From NCBI RefSeq assembly GCF_001890765.1, contig NZ_KV878783.1, forward strand, positions 2,818,771 through 2,882,770: a stretch of 64,000 nt of DNA. The letters run 5' to 3'. The position numbers were made by a program, and so were the translations under genes. This document shows, piece after piece, positions 45,908 to 55,597 of this stretch (position 1 is its first letter; every line of letters starts with the position of its first letter). Under the pieces are notes generated by a model. That model did no database searches. It had not been told where the DNA came from and saw only the letters and a program-made list of their open reading frames with translations. This stretch comes from Spirulina major PCC 6313 (lineage in GTDB: Bacteria; Cyanobacteriota; Cyanobacteriia; Cyanobacteriales; Spirulinaceae).

Positions 45908-46228
45908 TTATCCAGACGTTTTATCATTCCCTTCCTTTGAATTGGGGTGGATCTGTTCCGCTTCATGACAATCCTCAGAAACAAGAATTTCGGTATTACC
46001 CCGAGGGACAGAGGCTAGCTTCTGAGAAATCGCACCAATACTTTCAAGGCGCACCATCTCTTCCCAAGAACTCACCTCGTCATCTTCATCCGTTTCATAC
46101 CGAATCGTCACCAGATCGCCTTCAATATCGACAATGTGAGCCGGTTCGATCCATCGTTGTTGATCCCGCAAGAACACACTAACTTCTCGACCATCTGCAC
46201 ACAATTGATAAATCTTGCGGTGTAGCAT
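45908..46228 (-). CDS. Conserved cyanobacterial small protein (DUF6679-like)
   Basis: 106 residues; LHRKIYQLCADGREVSVFLRDQQRW and GDLVTIRYETDEDDEVSSWEEMVRLESIG are well-structured, strand-rich and conserved in cyanobacteria as I recall. The C-terminus is polar and disordered. Cytosolic; function unknown. Confidence 0.75.
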   Translation of the reverse strand: MLHRKIYQLCADGREVSVFLRDQQRWIEPAHIVDIEGDLVTIRYETDEDDEVSSWEEMVRLESIGAISQKLASVPRGNTEILVSEDCHEAEQIHPNSKEGNDKTSG

Positions 46229-46556
46229 AGGTGACCTCTCCCAAGCAATTTCTGTATGTTGAGCTTTTGTTTGTAGATAATGGCAATGGCAACACGGCAG
46301 CCATTCCGTCTGTACCGGACATCATACATTGCTAGGCAGTTTAACGTAGAACGATGGTAAACTCTCACAATCCTATGGCCAGTTTAAGGAATATCTGAAT
46401 CGTGATTGTCTACAGTCAGAGCATTCCATCGTTCGGGGATTGCACTCGAATATCCATGAATTGACGCGACGGAGTTGGTGTTACAGCGCAGCTAGACGAC
46501 AGCCCGTATAGCGGCCATTGTGCCACACTCTCGCCCTTCTGTTGCCCCCGATCGCA
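46229..46556. other. Intergenic region
   Basis: No supported gene, RNA or repeat. AT-richer than its surroundings; probably the promoter region of the DUF6679-like gene (minus), whereas the hydrolase gene on the other side ends here. Confidence 0.35.
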
Positions 46557-47480
46557 TCATTCTTCACAGGCGATCGCCGGATCGGAAAGGGCCGCCGGGG
46601 GAGCACCGGCATCCCCGTGATGGCGCATCAAAATATCGAGAATATGCCGATAGACAATCGGGGTTTGCTCCACCATCGACAGATGCCCACAATCGGGAAT
46701 TTCAATCACATTGTCCCGCTGCTGTTGAAAACACCCATGAAAACTCGCCAAATGGCGGACATACTGTAGTTCCATCACTTGATCTTGCTGTCCGGCCAGA
46801 AAATACACCGGTTGGGACAATCGAGCCACCAATTGGGGGAGGCGATGCACCTCCGTTTCCGTGGTGGTTTCGAGCAAAGCCCCCAGAGCAGCAGCGCGAT
46901 CGGCCCGGACAAAATCTAACAGCCGCTGTCGTCCCCAATGGCGTTGGAGCGATCGCGCCACCATCATCCGCGCAAACACCCAATCCAACCCCGGCACACA
47001 AGTCAGCCACCGCGCCCGGTACTTGACAATCTGCTGCCCCGCCTGCCGAAACCGCTCAAACTCCTCCTTTAAAAAAATCCCCCCCCCCGAATTCAGACAA
47101 ATCACCCCCCGCACCCGCTGCGCATCACACTTCGCCCCCCACAGCGCAATACTGCCCCCCAACGAATGACCAATACACCACACCTCCCGCAGCTCAAGAT
47201 GATCCAACAACGCCATCAAATCACGAGCATAGGCTTGAAGCGTGTACGCCGGTTGCTCCCTTGACTCTGAACCGGCCGAACCCAGGCCCGCCGACCGACC
47301 AAACCCCCGCAAATCGTACAACAAACATCCATAGTCCCCCGATAACTGTTCCACCAAGGGCCGCCAATATTCATAACTCAACAACCAGCCATGGATAAAT
47401 ACCAAAACTGGCCGATCTGACTGCGATGCAGGGGTGAATTCGTAGGTATGCGAAACCCCAAAAAGCTCAATGGTTTCCAT
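46557..47480 (-). CDS. Alpha/beta-fold hydrolase
   Basis: 307 residues. HGWLLSYEYW oxyanion loop, nucleophile in GHSLGGSIALW, acid in AGQQDQVME, His in CGHLSMVE. No signal peptide. A generic esterase/lipase-type enzyme; substrate unknown. Preceded by the ACT-like gene on the same strand, 44 bases upstream. Confidence 0.88.
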   Translation of the reverse strand: METIELFGVSHTYEFTPASQSDRPVLVFIHGWLLSYEYWRPLVEQLSGDYGCLLYDLRGFGRSAGLGSAGSESREQPAYTLQAYARDLMALLDHLELREVWCIGHSLGGSIALWGAKCDAQRVRGVICLNSGGGIFLKEEFERFRQAGQQIVKYRARWLTCVPGLDWVFARMMVARSLQRHWGRQRLLDFVRADRAAALGALLETTTETEVHRLPQLVARLSQPVYFLAGQQDQVMELQYVRHLASFHGCFQQQRDNVIEIPDCGHLSMVEQTPIVYRHILDILMRHHGDAGAPPAALSDPAIACEE

Positions 47481-47524
47481 AGCGATATCCTAGCCTGAAG
47501 CCTCCCCCTCAGTCTAGAAACCCC

Positions 47525-48244
47525 CTACTCTCCCAGCAATCGCTGTCGCACACTCTCGGCGATCTTTTGCCCCAGATATTCCGGAATCAAACTCTCATTC
47601 GGGCCCAGCAAATACAAAATCAAGCGAGTTCGCCCCCGCCACACCAACAAATTCGCATTCACCACCAGCAAATCCTCTTGCCAAATGGCATACATTACCT
47701 TATAGAACAAACCCGGCTGGTTATCCGCCTCAATCAACAACGCGGGCAAGTGAAACACCGGATCAACATAAAACTCCGTCTCCACCTGCTCCAGCCCCGC
47801 ATCTAGATTAAACTCCACCGCCAGCATTTCTTCCACTTCAAACCGGCCCGCCAAGGCTTCTCGAATCGCACGACAAACATTATCCGCCGTCTTATCCGAT
47901 AGTGCCTTATTCCCCCGCGACACCACAAGTTTGATGAACACCAGCATCGGTGGCTTAATCTGACCGTATAGATTCAGACTGTGAATCGTTAACCCATAGG
48001 CCGCCAGAACGCCGAAAATATCACTCAGGAGAAACGATTGATTACGATAGGCAAAATGCAGCGCACTTTTGGAGCCTTCGGGCCGCACTTCAATAATGGC
48101 CAGCTTGTTCCGGTAGAGGCGATAGGCAAGACGTAAATTTTGCAGTTGAATTTCACTGCTTACGAATTGTTCATAAAACTGCGGAAATGCTTGGTTGAAT
48201 CGTTTTAGAAGGCTGAGAGTGGATGGTTTTAAACCCGCCGCCAT
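47525..48244 (-). CDS. ACT-domain-like regulatory protein
   Basis: 239 residues. Two segments, FLLSDIFGVLAAYGLTIHSLNLYG and LLIEADNQPGLFYKVMYAIWQED, have the ACT pattern (hydrophobic strand, DxPG or similar, helix), as in the C-terminus of GlnD. There is no catalytic domain, so it probably senses an amino acid or other small ligand and acts on a partner. Conserved in cyanobacteria; role not known. Confidence 0.72.
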   Translation of the reverse strand: MAAGLKPSTLSLLKRFNQAFPQFYEQFVSSEIQLQNLRLAYRLYRNKLAIIEVRPEGSKSALHFAYRNQSFLLSDIFGVLAAYGLTIHSLNLYGQIKPPMLVFIKLVVSRGNKALSDKTADNVCRAIREALAGRFEVEEMLAVEFNLDAGLEQVETEFYVDPVFHLPALLIEADNQPGLFYKVMYAIWQEDLLVVNANLLVWRGRTRLILYLLGPNESLIPEYLGQKIAESVRQRLLGE

Positions 48245-48655
48245 AGTCGTCTCAATCGCCGTAAGGGGAACTAAAAAGGAGCATGATGAGGATTCCAGAC
48301 AGGTTCATCATCTCAATAGCATCAGTCTAGTCTAAACAACGCCATCGACGCGGGATGGAATTTTGGAGGAACCGCCGGAAAATTGGGACAACGAAAATGC
48401 TCAGTCTTAAGGCCGGGATAGAGAAGCTCAGACTCTAGGCTCAGCATGAGTGTCGGGAGTCTGTTACTTATGCTATCATCTTGCCTATTGTGTCCTGTCC
48501 GAATCCAGGTCATCACTGGGGCTTTAACCGTGTTGATTTCTGTGAGGCAGAATGTGCTAGACGGTTGTCCTCAACCTACTCTGCACAGGCTGAACGGGGT
48601 GAGACCACGACGGATAAATCGTACAATTAGGCATTGATCAATCTGCCACATTGGC
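48245..48655. other. Intergenic region between divergent genes
   Basis: No supported gene. Promoters for the ACT-like gene (minus) and GNAT gene (plus) are expected here. Small ORFs seen are not protein-like. Confidence 0.35.
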
Positions 48656-49168
48656 ATGGGTTTTTGGAAAAGTTTATTTAGCCAATCAGATTCTGTCGCG
48701 ACGCCTCAACGTCCTAATCCTGTTGAGGCTGTGGGGGTTATGCCTCAAGAGTCGCGGGTTGTGTTCAGCACGGAACGTGAACTTGATTTGTACGAGTTGG
48801 AAGAGTTGTGTGATGCGGTGGGATGGTCTCGTCGCCCCCTACGGAAGGTCAAAAAGGCGATTCAGAATAGCTTTTTGGTGGTGTCGATGTGGGAGCAGCG
48901 CGGGGCGAAGCGGCGTTTAATTGGGTTTGCACGGGCGACCTCTGACCATGCCTTTAATGCCACGATTTGGGATGTGGTGGTTCATCCGGATTATCAGAGT
49001 CGGGGGTTAGGGAAGGCACTGATGCGCTATACCCTGAAGAAACTGCGGGGTGAGGATATCAGTAATATTACGCTGTTTGCTGATCCCCATGTGGTGGATT
49101 TTTATCGCCGCTTGGGCTTCATTCTCGATCCGGAGGGGATTAAGGGGATGTTTTGGTATCCGGATTAA
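48656..49168 (+). CDS. GNAT acetyltransferase, plastid NSI/GNAT-like
   Basis: 170 residues. [23 protein letters not shown] is the N-terminal motif shared with plastid GNATs of the NSI type. The acetyl-CoA loop SRGLGKALM and the DFYRRLGF end are canonical. It transfers acetyl from acetyl-CoA to protein or small-molecule amines. ATG at 48656. Lies just before tRNA-Pro. Confidence 0.85.
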   Translation: MGFWKSLFSQSDSVATPQRPNPVEAVGVMPQESRVVFSTERELDLYELEELCDAVGWSRRPLRKVKKAIQNSFLVVSMWEQRGAKRRLIGFARATSDHAFNATIWDVVVHPDYQSRGLGKALMRYTLKKLRGEDISNITLFADPHVVDFYRRLGFILDPEGIKGMFWYPD

Positions 49169-49242
49169 CGGCAGGGGTGGGAAGTTGCTAGGCAAGGTTG
49201 AAGGTGATTCGCTATACTGTTCACGTTAGAGTGAAATGATTA

Positions 49243-49316
49243 CGGGATGTAGCGCAGCTTGGTAGCGCGCCTGCTTTGGGAGCAGGATGTCGCAGGTTCA
49301 AATCCTGTCATCCCGA
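49243..49316 (+). tRNA. tRNA-Pro (anticodon TGG)
   Basis: Cloverleaf: acceptor CGGGATG / CATCCCG, anticodon stem CCTGC / GCAGG around TTTGGGA (anticodon TGG), T-arm GCAGG TTCAAAT CCTGT, discriminator A. The 3' CCA is not encoded. TATACT at 49213-49218 may be its -10 box. Confidence 0.96.
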
Positions 49317-49662
49317 TTTTTGATATTGAATGGGAACTGCTGAGTTGGGGATCGATTTCGCTGTCCTTTTGAGGGGTTCGGGTTGATTCTGGCTGGGGGG
49401 AGACGGAACATTCTGAGGGGGGTTAGGTCTGAGTAGGTGAAGGCAATGCTGCCTTATTTTGATGATTTGGGTGGGTCGTTGCTGATGGGATCGTGATGCT
49501 GAAATAATGTGTTTAGTTTTGCAGGTTGCATGATCTATCTGAGATGGACGGGCAGGAAACTGACACAGGAAAAGGGTACGATCGCAAGCAATTCTTTACT
49601 GTAAATATCACGTTACTGAATTTTATTTCGTACTGAATCTAAGAAGAATGAAGAGGATTTCC
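49317..49662. other. Intergenic region before tic22
   Basis: No gene supported. Contains G-rich stretches and an AT-rich end (49600-49640) that probably carries the tic22 promoter. Confidence 0.35.
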
Positions 49663-50412
49663 ATGAACAAGAGATTGATGCGCTGGGTTATGTCGATGGG
49701 ATTGGTGGGTTCGACCCTCCTGTCTGCGATCGCACCGGCTTTAGCCTTGACCCCGGCTGAAATTGAAGAGCGTCTCGAAGCAATTCCCGTGTTTACTGTC
49801 ACGGATGAAAATGGTGCGCCCCTCGTGGCCCGTGTGGAAAATCAACTGTTTGCCGGGGTTTTTATCGATCCCAATGATGCGGATGCCTTTCGCCAACGGG
49901 TTCTAGCCGGTAATGGTAATTTCAATGGTGAGGTGCAGGTGATTCCGGTATCGATGAAGGAAATCTATACCATTGAGCGTCAACGGATGCTCGCTGCCCA
50001 AAATGGTGGTGCGTCCGAAGATGATGTGGATTTTGTCTATATTCCCGATCAACGAGAGGTGGAGCTGGCCCAAACGCTGCTACCGGCGGATCGTGAACTG
50101 CAAGGCGTGCCCCTGTTCGCGGTGCGGGTGAACGATCCCGCCAATGCGGCCAATAGTGTCTATCTCACCTTGGAACAGGAAAATGGCGAGCCGATTGTCC
50201 CCTTCTATTTTTCAAAGCAACAGGCTGATGCCTTAGCCCAACGCTACCGGGAAAGTTCAGCTTTACCCGCGAACTCGGATCAAGTGACGATTGAAGTCAG
50301 CACCCTTGAACTGATCTTGGCCAATTGGGAACGGAGTAACCAACCGGGCTTGCAGCAAATTTTCTTGGTGCCATCGAGTGAAGCCCTCCAACGGGTGAAC
50401 GCTGGTAATTAA
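49663..50412 (+). CDS. Tic22-family protein
   Basis: 249 residues from ATG 49663, which has AGAGGA six bases before it; ATG 49648 in the same frame is less well placed. Signal peptide (LMRWVMSMGLVGSTLLSAIAPALA). Core segments IPVFTVTDENGAPLV and GVFIDPNDADAF, then PLFAVRV and PIVPFYFSKQQAD, match cyanobacterial Tic22. Known homologues sit in the periplasm and thylakoid and help outer-membrane biogenesis as chaperones; plastid Tic22 works in protein import. Confidence 0.88.
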   Translation: MNKRLMRWVMSMGLVGSTLLSAIAPALALTPAEIEERLEAIPVFTVTDENGAPLVARVENQLFAGVFIDPNDADAFRQRVLAGNGNFNGEVQVIPVSMKEIYTIERQRMLAAQNGGASEDDVDFVYIPDQREVELAQTLLPADRELQGVPLFAVRVNDPANAANSVYLTLEQENGEPIVPFYFSKQQADALAQRYRESSALPANSDQVTIEVSTLELILANWERSNQPGLQQIFLVPSSEALQRVNAGN

Positions 50413-50426
50413 GCGATCAAAAGGTA

Positions 50427-51314
50427 ATGATCACTGGACAAGACCTTTGGGATTGGCAGCAGCAGGCGAAACAAACGGCTGCTGCTGTTTCTGTTGATCC
50501 GGGGGAAGTGGATTGGCTGATTCAGGGGTTGATCGGCTTGGATCGGTTGAGTTTGCGATTGGGAACCTATCGGGGGCAGGGGGCGATCGCAACGCAGTGG
50601 GATCGGGCAGCGTTGGATCGGCTGTGGCAACAACGGCTAGAGGCGCAAGTGCCGGTGCAATATTTAGCGGGGCAGATGGTGTGGCGACATTTGCGGCTCA
50701 CGGTGGGGCCGGCGGTGTTGATTCCCCGACCGGAAACGGAGCTGATGATTGAGATTGCCTGTGAACAAGTGGCGCAATCCTCCTCGTTAGCAACGGGAAT
50801 CTGGGTGGATTTGGGCACGGGCAGTGGTGCGATCGCGCTCGGATTGGCCCAGGCGTTGCCGGGGGCGATCGTGCATGGGGTGGATTGCAGTGCGGCGGCG
50901 TTAGGGATCGCCCGTCAGAATGGCGAATTGAATGGTTTGAGCGATCGCATCACCTGGCATCACGGCCAATGGTGGACCCCCTTGCACAATCAAGCCGGAA
51001 CCATCGCCGCCATGGTATCCAATCCCCCCTACATTCCCAGCCGCGACCTGGCCCAATTACAGCCCGAAGTTCGCGACCACGAACCCCATCTCGCCCTTGA
51101 TGGGGGAGATGACGGCTTAACCGCCCTGCGCCATCTCATCACCACTGCCCCCCAGTTCCTCAAACCCGATGGACTGTGGCTGGTGGAATTAATGGCGGGC
51201 CAAGCTCCCACCGTAGCGGATCTCCTCCGGGCCCAGGGACAGTATCACCGCATTCAACATTATCCCGACCTCGCCGGAATTGAGCGATTTGTCCTCGCCT
51301 ATACCCTGCCCTAA
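50427..51314 (+). CDS. prmC: Release factor glutamine N5-methyltransferase
   Basis: 295 residues. SAM motif WVDLGTGSGAIALGLA and catalytic NPPYIPS (methylates the Gln of GGQ in RF1/RF2). Family segments VPVQYLAGQMVW and IPRPETELMIE confirm PrmC rather than a DNA methylase. Starts 14 bases after tic22, same strand. Confidence 0.94.
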   Translation: MITGQDLWDWQQQAKQTAAAVSVDPGEVDWLIQGLIGLDRLSLRLGTYRGQGAIATQWDRAALDRLWQQRLEAQVPVQYLAGQMVWRHLRLTVGPAVLIPRPETELMIEIACEQVAQSSSLATGIWVDLGTGSGAIALGLAQALPGAIVHGVDCSAAALGIARQNGELNGLSDRITWHHGQWWTPLHNQAGTIAAMVSNPPYIPSRDLAQLQPEVRDHEPHLALDGGDDGLTALRHLITTAPQFLKPDGLWLVELMAGQAPTVADLLRAQGQYHRIQHYPDLAGIERFVLAYTLP

Positions 51315-51367
51315 TGCAGATTCAACCAGATTCTGGGGGATTTAAATGGGACTGCTTCTCGATCTAG

Positions 51368-51578
51368 ATATTGCAATCAACAAGGGCATAAGGACAGGCA
51401 AGGGGCTTAAGTAGGAGGGACTAATCATTTGTAAAATGCCGCAAGTTTTTGAACCGTCAAACCCTCGTCCAGTATGGGTTACACAGATTAAGCTATTTTA
51501 CATTTAATTGAGCTTACCTACTTACGCCCCTTGTTCTAGAGTCTCTGAATGTCCTAACCGCTCTGGCCATTGCTATAC
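51368..51578. mobile_element. Inverted-repeat MITE, copy A
   Basis: About 211 bases. The left arm ATTGCAATCAA...AGGACAGGCAAGGGGC mirrors the right arm GCCCCTTGTTC...TGTCCTAACCGC...TTGCTATA. The second copy at 60394 has the same arms but an unrelated interior. No ORF. It accounts for most of the prmC-tsaC gap. Confidence 0.7.
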
Positions 51579-51613
51579 AATGGATTAGCTATTTTTCTGG
51601 TGCGAATTGCTGT

Positions 51614-52207
51614 ATGTATCTTTCCTCTCTCGCCACATTAACGCAATGGGTTCAAGCCGGGGATGTGATCACCTTTCCGACGGATACAGTGCCCGCCTTG
51701 GCAACCCTGCCCCACCAGGGTCAGAAAATTTTTGACACGAAGCAGCGAGCCGCTGATAAGCCGCTGATTCTTTTAGGGGCGGCGTGGGAAGATTTTCTAC
51801 CCTATCTGGCGGGGACGACGGCAGAACGGGAGCAATGGCAAGCGATCGCCGCCCACCATTGGCCCGGCCCCTTAACCCTCGTCCTCCCGGCCACGGACGC
51901 TGTTCCCCTCGCCATGACCCCCCAGCAGCCCGGCACGATCGGCATCCGCATTCCCGCCCAAGACTTTGCCCTCGACCTTCTGCGCCACACCAAACCCCTC
52001 GCCACCACCAGCGCTAACCTCTCCGGTTCGCCCCCTCTGACCACCTTAGCAGCGATTCATGAGACCTTTCCCGCCGTCGGCGTACCGGGCCCGGAGCTAA
52101 TACCCACCCTTGAGACGTTGGGCAGTGGTCAACCGTCAACTGTTGCAAAATGGATACAGAACGATTGGCAAATTCTGCGTCAAGGTAGCATCGTTTTAAG
52201 CCACTGA
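51614..52207 (+). CDS. L-threonylcarbamoyladenylate synthase (Sua5/YrdC/TsaC)
   Basis: 197 residues. ITFPTDTVPALA, then KQRAADKPLILL, TIGIRIPAQDFALDLL and TTSANLSGSPPLTT match the YrdC fold with the KxR...SxN elements. It makes threonylcarbamoyl-AMP for t6A37 of tRNAs reading ANN codons. No C-terminal Sua5 domain, so the short TsaC form. Confidence 0.93.
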   Translation: MYLSSLATLTQWVQAGDVITFPTDTVPALATLPHQGQKIFDTKQRAADKPLILLGAAWEDFLPYLAGTTAEREQWQAIAAHHWPGPLTLVLPATDAVPLAMTPQQPGTIGIRIPAQDFALDLLRHTKPLATTSANLSGSPPLTTLAAIHETFPAVGVPGPELIPTLETLGSGQPSTVAKWIQNDWQILRQGSIVLSH

Positions 52208-52217
52208 CACAATTAAC

Positions 52218-53024
52218 ATGGATGATCTTCAGACTATCGAGTCTCTTTCTGCCGATTTAGCGACGATGACCCTCGCCTATGAACAGGCGATTCATCTGGG
52301 GCAACTCAAAAGTGGGTTTCTCGCGCGCACGTCCCATGAACTCCGTGCCCCCCTCAGTAGCATGATGGGGTTACATCAACTCATTTTGTCGGATCTCTGC
52401 GAAAGTCCCGAAGAGGAGCGCGATTTTATTCGGCAAGCCCATGAAGCCGCGCAGCGGCTCCTTAAGTTATTAGATGAAATCATCTATGTGTCCAAGCTCG
52501 ACTATGGTGCGAACCAGATCGAGGTGCATCCTCTGGCCATTCAAACGGTGTTTGCCGGGATTGAGCGACTGACGCACCTGTTGGCAACGAATCGGGGCTA
52601 TGGTTTAACAATTCCGGACATTGATGACGAACTTTATATCATGGCCGATGAGAAAAAATTTGTGCAGGCGATCGCCAATATCATCAGTGCAGCGATCGCA
52701 CTGATGAAAGAAGGGGAACTCTCCCTCAGCCTTGAACCCCACGCCGAAACCGTTGACTTGGTGTTACAGATTCAGTCGCCCCATACCATTTGGGAAGCAA
52801 ACCCCGCTGATGCGCCGTTGCCTCCTCTGGCCACAGCCGATACAGGCTATAGGTTACCGACTCCCCTCCCGTCAGCGGCGATGACGTTTCACCTAAGCCG
52901 CACCCTCATCCAGCACATGGCAGGCTCTCTCACCCTTGAAGCCACCCCCGCCGCCGGAGATGCCCTCACCCAAATCCGGTTTCAAATCCCCACCACCGAA
53001 CCGGAACCGGAACTGTTGGATTAG
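52218..53024 (+). CDS. Histidine-kinase-like protein with degenerate ATPase
   Basis: 268 residues. HisKA dimer helix with intact H-box SHELRAPLSSMMG and YVSKLDYGANQ after it. In the ATP-binding half the N-box is AIANIISAAIAL and lacks the usual paired Asn; no DxGxG G1 motif is visible. Probably cannot phosphorylate itself, and may serve as a phosphotransfer scaffold. No sensor domain or membrane segment. Ten bases after tsaC. Confidence 0.78.
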   Translation: MDDLQTIESLSADLATMTLAYEQAIHLGQLKSGFLARTSHELRAPLSSMMGLHQLILSDLCESPEEERDFIRQAHEAAQRLLKLLDEIIYVSKLDYGANQIEVHPLAIQTVFAGIERLTHLLATNRGYGLTIPDIDDELYIMADEKKFVQAIANIISAAIALMKEGELSLSLEPHAETVDLVLQIQSPHTIWEANPADAPLPPLATADTGYRLPTPLPSAAMTFHLSRTLIQHMAGSLTLEATPAAGDALTQIRFQIPTTEPEPELLD

Positions 53025-53058
53025 TCTCACCTTTAGGGTCGCCGTCAAAAGGCAATAA

Positions 53059-54207
53059 TCATTCACGCTGAACCCCGTAGTTGCGAGAATTTGGAGCGGA
53101 GATGATCACGGCGGCATTTTGACCCCCAAAGCCAAAACTGAGGCAGAGGGTATGACAAATGGGGGCGGGGGTTGCCTGACGCACGACATTCAGGGTGGGA
53201 AAGGCAGGATCGCGGATGCCGACGCAGGGGGGGAGGATTTGCGATCGCAACGCCAACGCACAAACAGCAACACCCAACGCCCCCGACGCTCCCAAGGTGT
53301 GACCCGTCGCGCCCTTTGTCGAACTGATCGGGAGCGTCGGGGGAAACAGTTGCGCAAGCACCGCTGCTTCATGGCTATCATTCCGCTGGGTGCTGGTGCC
53401 GTGGGCGTGGATATAGCTAATCTGGTGGGGGGTTAACTGAGACCGATGGAGGCAGTGCTGAATCGCTTGGCGTGCCCCGTGACCGCTAGGATCGGGGGCG
53501 CTGACATGGTGGGCATCGGCAGTGAAGCCCATGCCGCGAATTTCGGCGTAGATGGGGGCGTGACGGGCAACGGCGATCGCCGTTGATTCCAAACAGAGCA
53601 GCGCCCCCCCTTCCCCTAGGGCCAAGCCTTCCCGGTGGCGATCGAAGGGATAACAGCCAGTTTGAGCCAAGGCACCCATCTTGGCAAACCCGGCGAGGGT
53701 AAGGGGGGTAATCGGGGCTTCCACGGCTCCGACAATGACGCGATCGCACTCACCCCGGTGAATCAGGGCATAGCCTTGGGCGATCGCCCACAACCCCGTC
53801 GCACAGGCGGCCATGGGAGCCTGCACCGGGCCCCGACTGTGAATCCGAGCAGCACTGTGCCACGCGGCAGCATCAAGGCCGTGGGTCTGCCAACTGAGCA
53901 ACGGCGATCGCTCACCCCCGGCCGCTTCCCAATCCCCCTGACAGCCCCGACTCGACCCCACCACCACCCCACAATCCGGCAGCGGTAGCTCTAGGTGCGC
54001 ATCGGCCACCACAGCCGCAACCAGGGGAGAGATTAAATCCGTTAAGCGCTGGGGCGTCGCGCCGATCATCGCCAAGGGAGCCGGCGGCAATACGGAAAAC
54101 GGCTGCTGGAGGTGAATGGCAGATTCACCCTGCAGCAGCCGTTGCCAGGTTTGGTCTTGATTCCCCAAGGCTGAGGACAGGCCAATACCGGTAATCACCA
54201 CGCCCAT
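53059..54207 (-). CDS. Beta-ketoacyl-ACP synthase (KAS II-like)
   Basis: 382 residues. Catalytic triad: Cys in MAACATGLW, His in HAHGTST, His in KGATGHTLGASG. The fold is that of FabF, but about 30 residues shorter and with some family variation (PAFPTLNVVR in place of PxxxxxxN). Possibly a second KAS beside the main FabF. It condenses acyl groups with malonyl-ACP. Third gene of a minus-strand group after ycf4 and the cyclophilin, with six bases between. Confidence 0.88.
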   Translation of the reverse strand: MGVVITGIGLSSALGNQDQTWQRLLQGESAIHLQQPFSVLPPAPLAMIGATPQRLTDLISPLVAAVVADAHLELPLPDCGVVVGSSRGCQGDWEAAGGERSPLLSWQTHGLDAAAWHSAARIHSRGPVQAPMAACATGLWAIAQGYALIHRGECDRVIVGAVEAPITPLTLAGFAKMGALAQTGCYPFDRHREGLALGEGGALLCLESTAIAVARHAPIYAEIRGMGFTADAHHVSAPDPSGHGARQAIQHCLHRSQLTPHQISYIHAHGTSTQRNDSHEAAVLAQLFPPTLPISSTKGATGHTLGASGALGVAVCALALRSQILPPCVGIRDPAFPTLNVVRQATPAPICHTLCLSFGFGGQNAAVIISAPNSRNYGVQRE

Positions 54208-54213
54208 CGCGGC

Positions 54214-55017
54214 TTAGGGTTGTTGGAGGTTCTCCAAACCCTCGGTTACTGTCGCAGATTGAATGCGATCGCCTTGTTCAATGCCATCCACCACATCCAT
54301 CCCCTCAGTCACTTGACCAAAGACCGCATAACTCCCATCCAAAAACGACAGGTCATCCAAGGCAAAATAAAACTGGGACGAGGCTGAATCGGGCATTTGC
54401 GAGCGAGCCATAGCGATCGCGCCCCGCGTATGCTTCAATTCTGGCCCCGTCGCGCCAGAGAGCACCGCACTGTAGGTGGGTTCTGATGCCCCAGCCGGAG
54501 TAATTTCCAACGGAATATAACGAGGTTTGCCGGTATCCGGATCAACAAAACTCCCCGTCCCTAAACGGCTAGCGGGAAAATTCGGATCTTTGCCCTGGGG
54601 GTCTCCGCCTTGGGCCACAAAGGGCTGGGGTTGAGTCACGACGCGGTGAAACACCAAATTATCGTAAACCCCCCGCTGCACGAGATCCACAAAATTACCC
54701 GCAGTAATGGGGGCATTGTCTCCATCAATTGCGATCGTGATCGGTTGATCCTTCACCGTCATCACAACCGTCGCCTTGCCATTTAGTCTGGGTAAATCAC
54801 TCATATCATTACTGGATTGTTCTGTAATTGTGCCGGTTTCGGCTGGGGTCGCATCGGCAGCCGTCTCACTGGCGCTGGTGGCGGCGGCAGTCGATAGCGT
54901 TTCTGAACTTGAGGGCGACGTAGTGGTCGGGGTGCTACACCCCACCACGAAAAGGGCCGTGAAGAGCACCGCCCACATCATGACCCACCGTTGTTGTCTG
55001 AACCAAACAGTCATCAT
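54214..55017 (-). CDS. Lipoprotein peptidyl-prolyl isomerase (cyclophilin)
   Basis: 267 residues. Lipoprotein signal peptide with lipobox VVGC (Cys about 27), a Ser/Thr/Ala-rich linker (30-75), then a bacterial cyclophilin domain: [73 protein letters not shown]. It speeds proline cis-trans turns of proteins outside the plasma membrane, perhaps in the thylakoid lumen. Operon with ycf4 upstream. Confidence 0.92.
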   Translation of the reverse strand: MMTVWFRQQRWVMMWAVLFTALFVVGCSTPTTTSPSSSETLSTAAATSASETAADATPAETGTITEQSSNDMSDLPRLNGKATVVMTVKDQPITIAIDGDNAPITAGNFVDLVQRGVYDNLVFHRVVTQPQPFVAQGGDPQGKDPNFPASRLGTGSFVDPDTGKPRYIPLEITPAGASEPTYSAVLSGATGPELKHTRGAIAMARSQMPDSASSQFYFALDDLSFLDGSYAVFGQVTEGMDVVDGIEQGDRIQSATVTEGLENLQQP

Positions 55018-55030
55018 CAGCTTTCAGTGT

Positions 55031-55597
55031 TTAGAGGCCTTCAAGGGGAACACCCAAAAAGCGAGCCAAGGCAGCCCCTTGGTTTTCCAATTGGGACAGG
55101 CTTAAGGGTTCGCCCACACGGGTTAGGGGAATATCACGGCTGGACTTGACCCGCAGGTAAAGGGCACGTTTGGGGTTGAGTCCTTCGCGAATTTCAGCAC
55201 GGATCGATTGCACATCATCAAGGGCGTAGGTGACGTTGATCTGACGATTTTTACCGGGGAATCCCCACCGGAAGATCGTCACTTGCTGTGCTACCTTATC
55301 GAATTCGTTATACCCCCCTCCGACATCCAGGATAAACATAATGCCTTGGTAAAGGGCAATTAAGCTGCCAATCACACCATAGAACAGGAGGGCAATCCCC
55401 TGGGGAATGAAAATTAATTGGGTCGTATCCGTGACGGGTAATAGGTTTTTGTGCAGATAGCTCGATAGGCCAGCCAGGAAAAACCCGATGCCACCAATGG
55501 CTGAAATAACCGCCCAAAAGATGTTGCTGATCCGGCGAGAGCCTAGCACGGTTTGCCGCAGGACTGACTCTGTGGGGGATGATATCGATGCGGTCAT
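55031..55597 (-). CDS. ycf4: Photosystem I assembly protein Ycf4
   Basis: 188 residues with two N-terminal membrane helices (FWAVISAIGGIGFFLAGLSSY; GIALLFYGVIGSLIALYQG), then a soluble cytosolic part with VFRWGFPG-type IFRWGFPGKNR and VQSIRAEIREGLNP, characteristic of Ycf4. It helps assemble photosystem I. Divergent from psbD. Confidence 0.96.
   Translation of the reverse strand: MTASISSPTESVLRQTVLGSRRISNIFWAVISAIGGIGFFLAGLSSYLHKNLLPVTDTTQLIFIPQGIALLFYGVIGSLIALYQGIMFILDVGGGYNEFDKVAQQVTIFRWGFPGKNRQINVTYALDDVQSIRAEIREGLNPKRALYLRVKSSRDIPLTRVGEPLSLSQLENQGAALARFLGVPLEGL

Noticed and set aside
46520-47026. 168-codon plus-strand ORF opposite the alpha/beta hydrolase
   Set aside because: Pro-rich shadow of a well-supported minus-strand gene.
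48446-48637. 63-codon ORF upstream of the GNAT gene
   Set aside because: Composition is not protein-like and no ribosome site precedes it; the region is more likely a promoter region.
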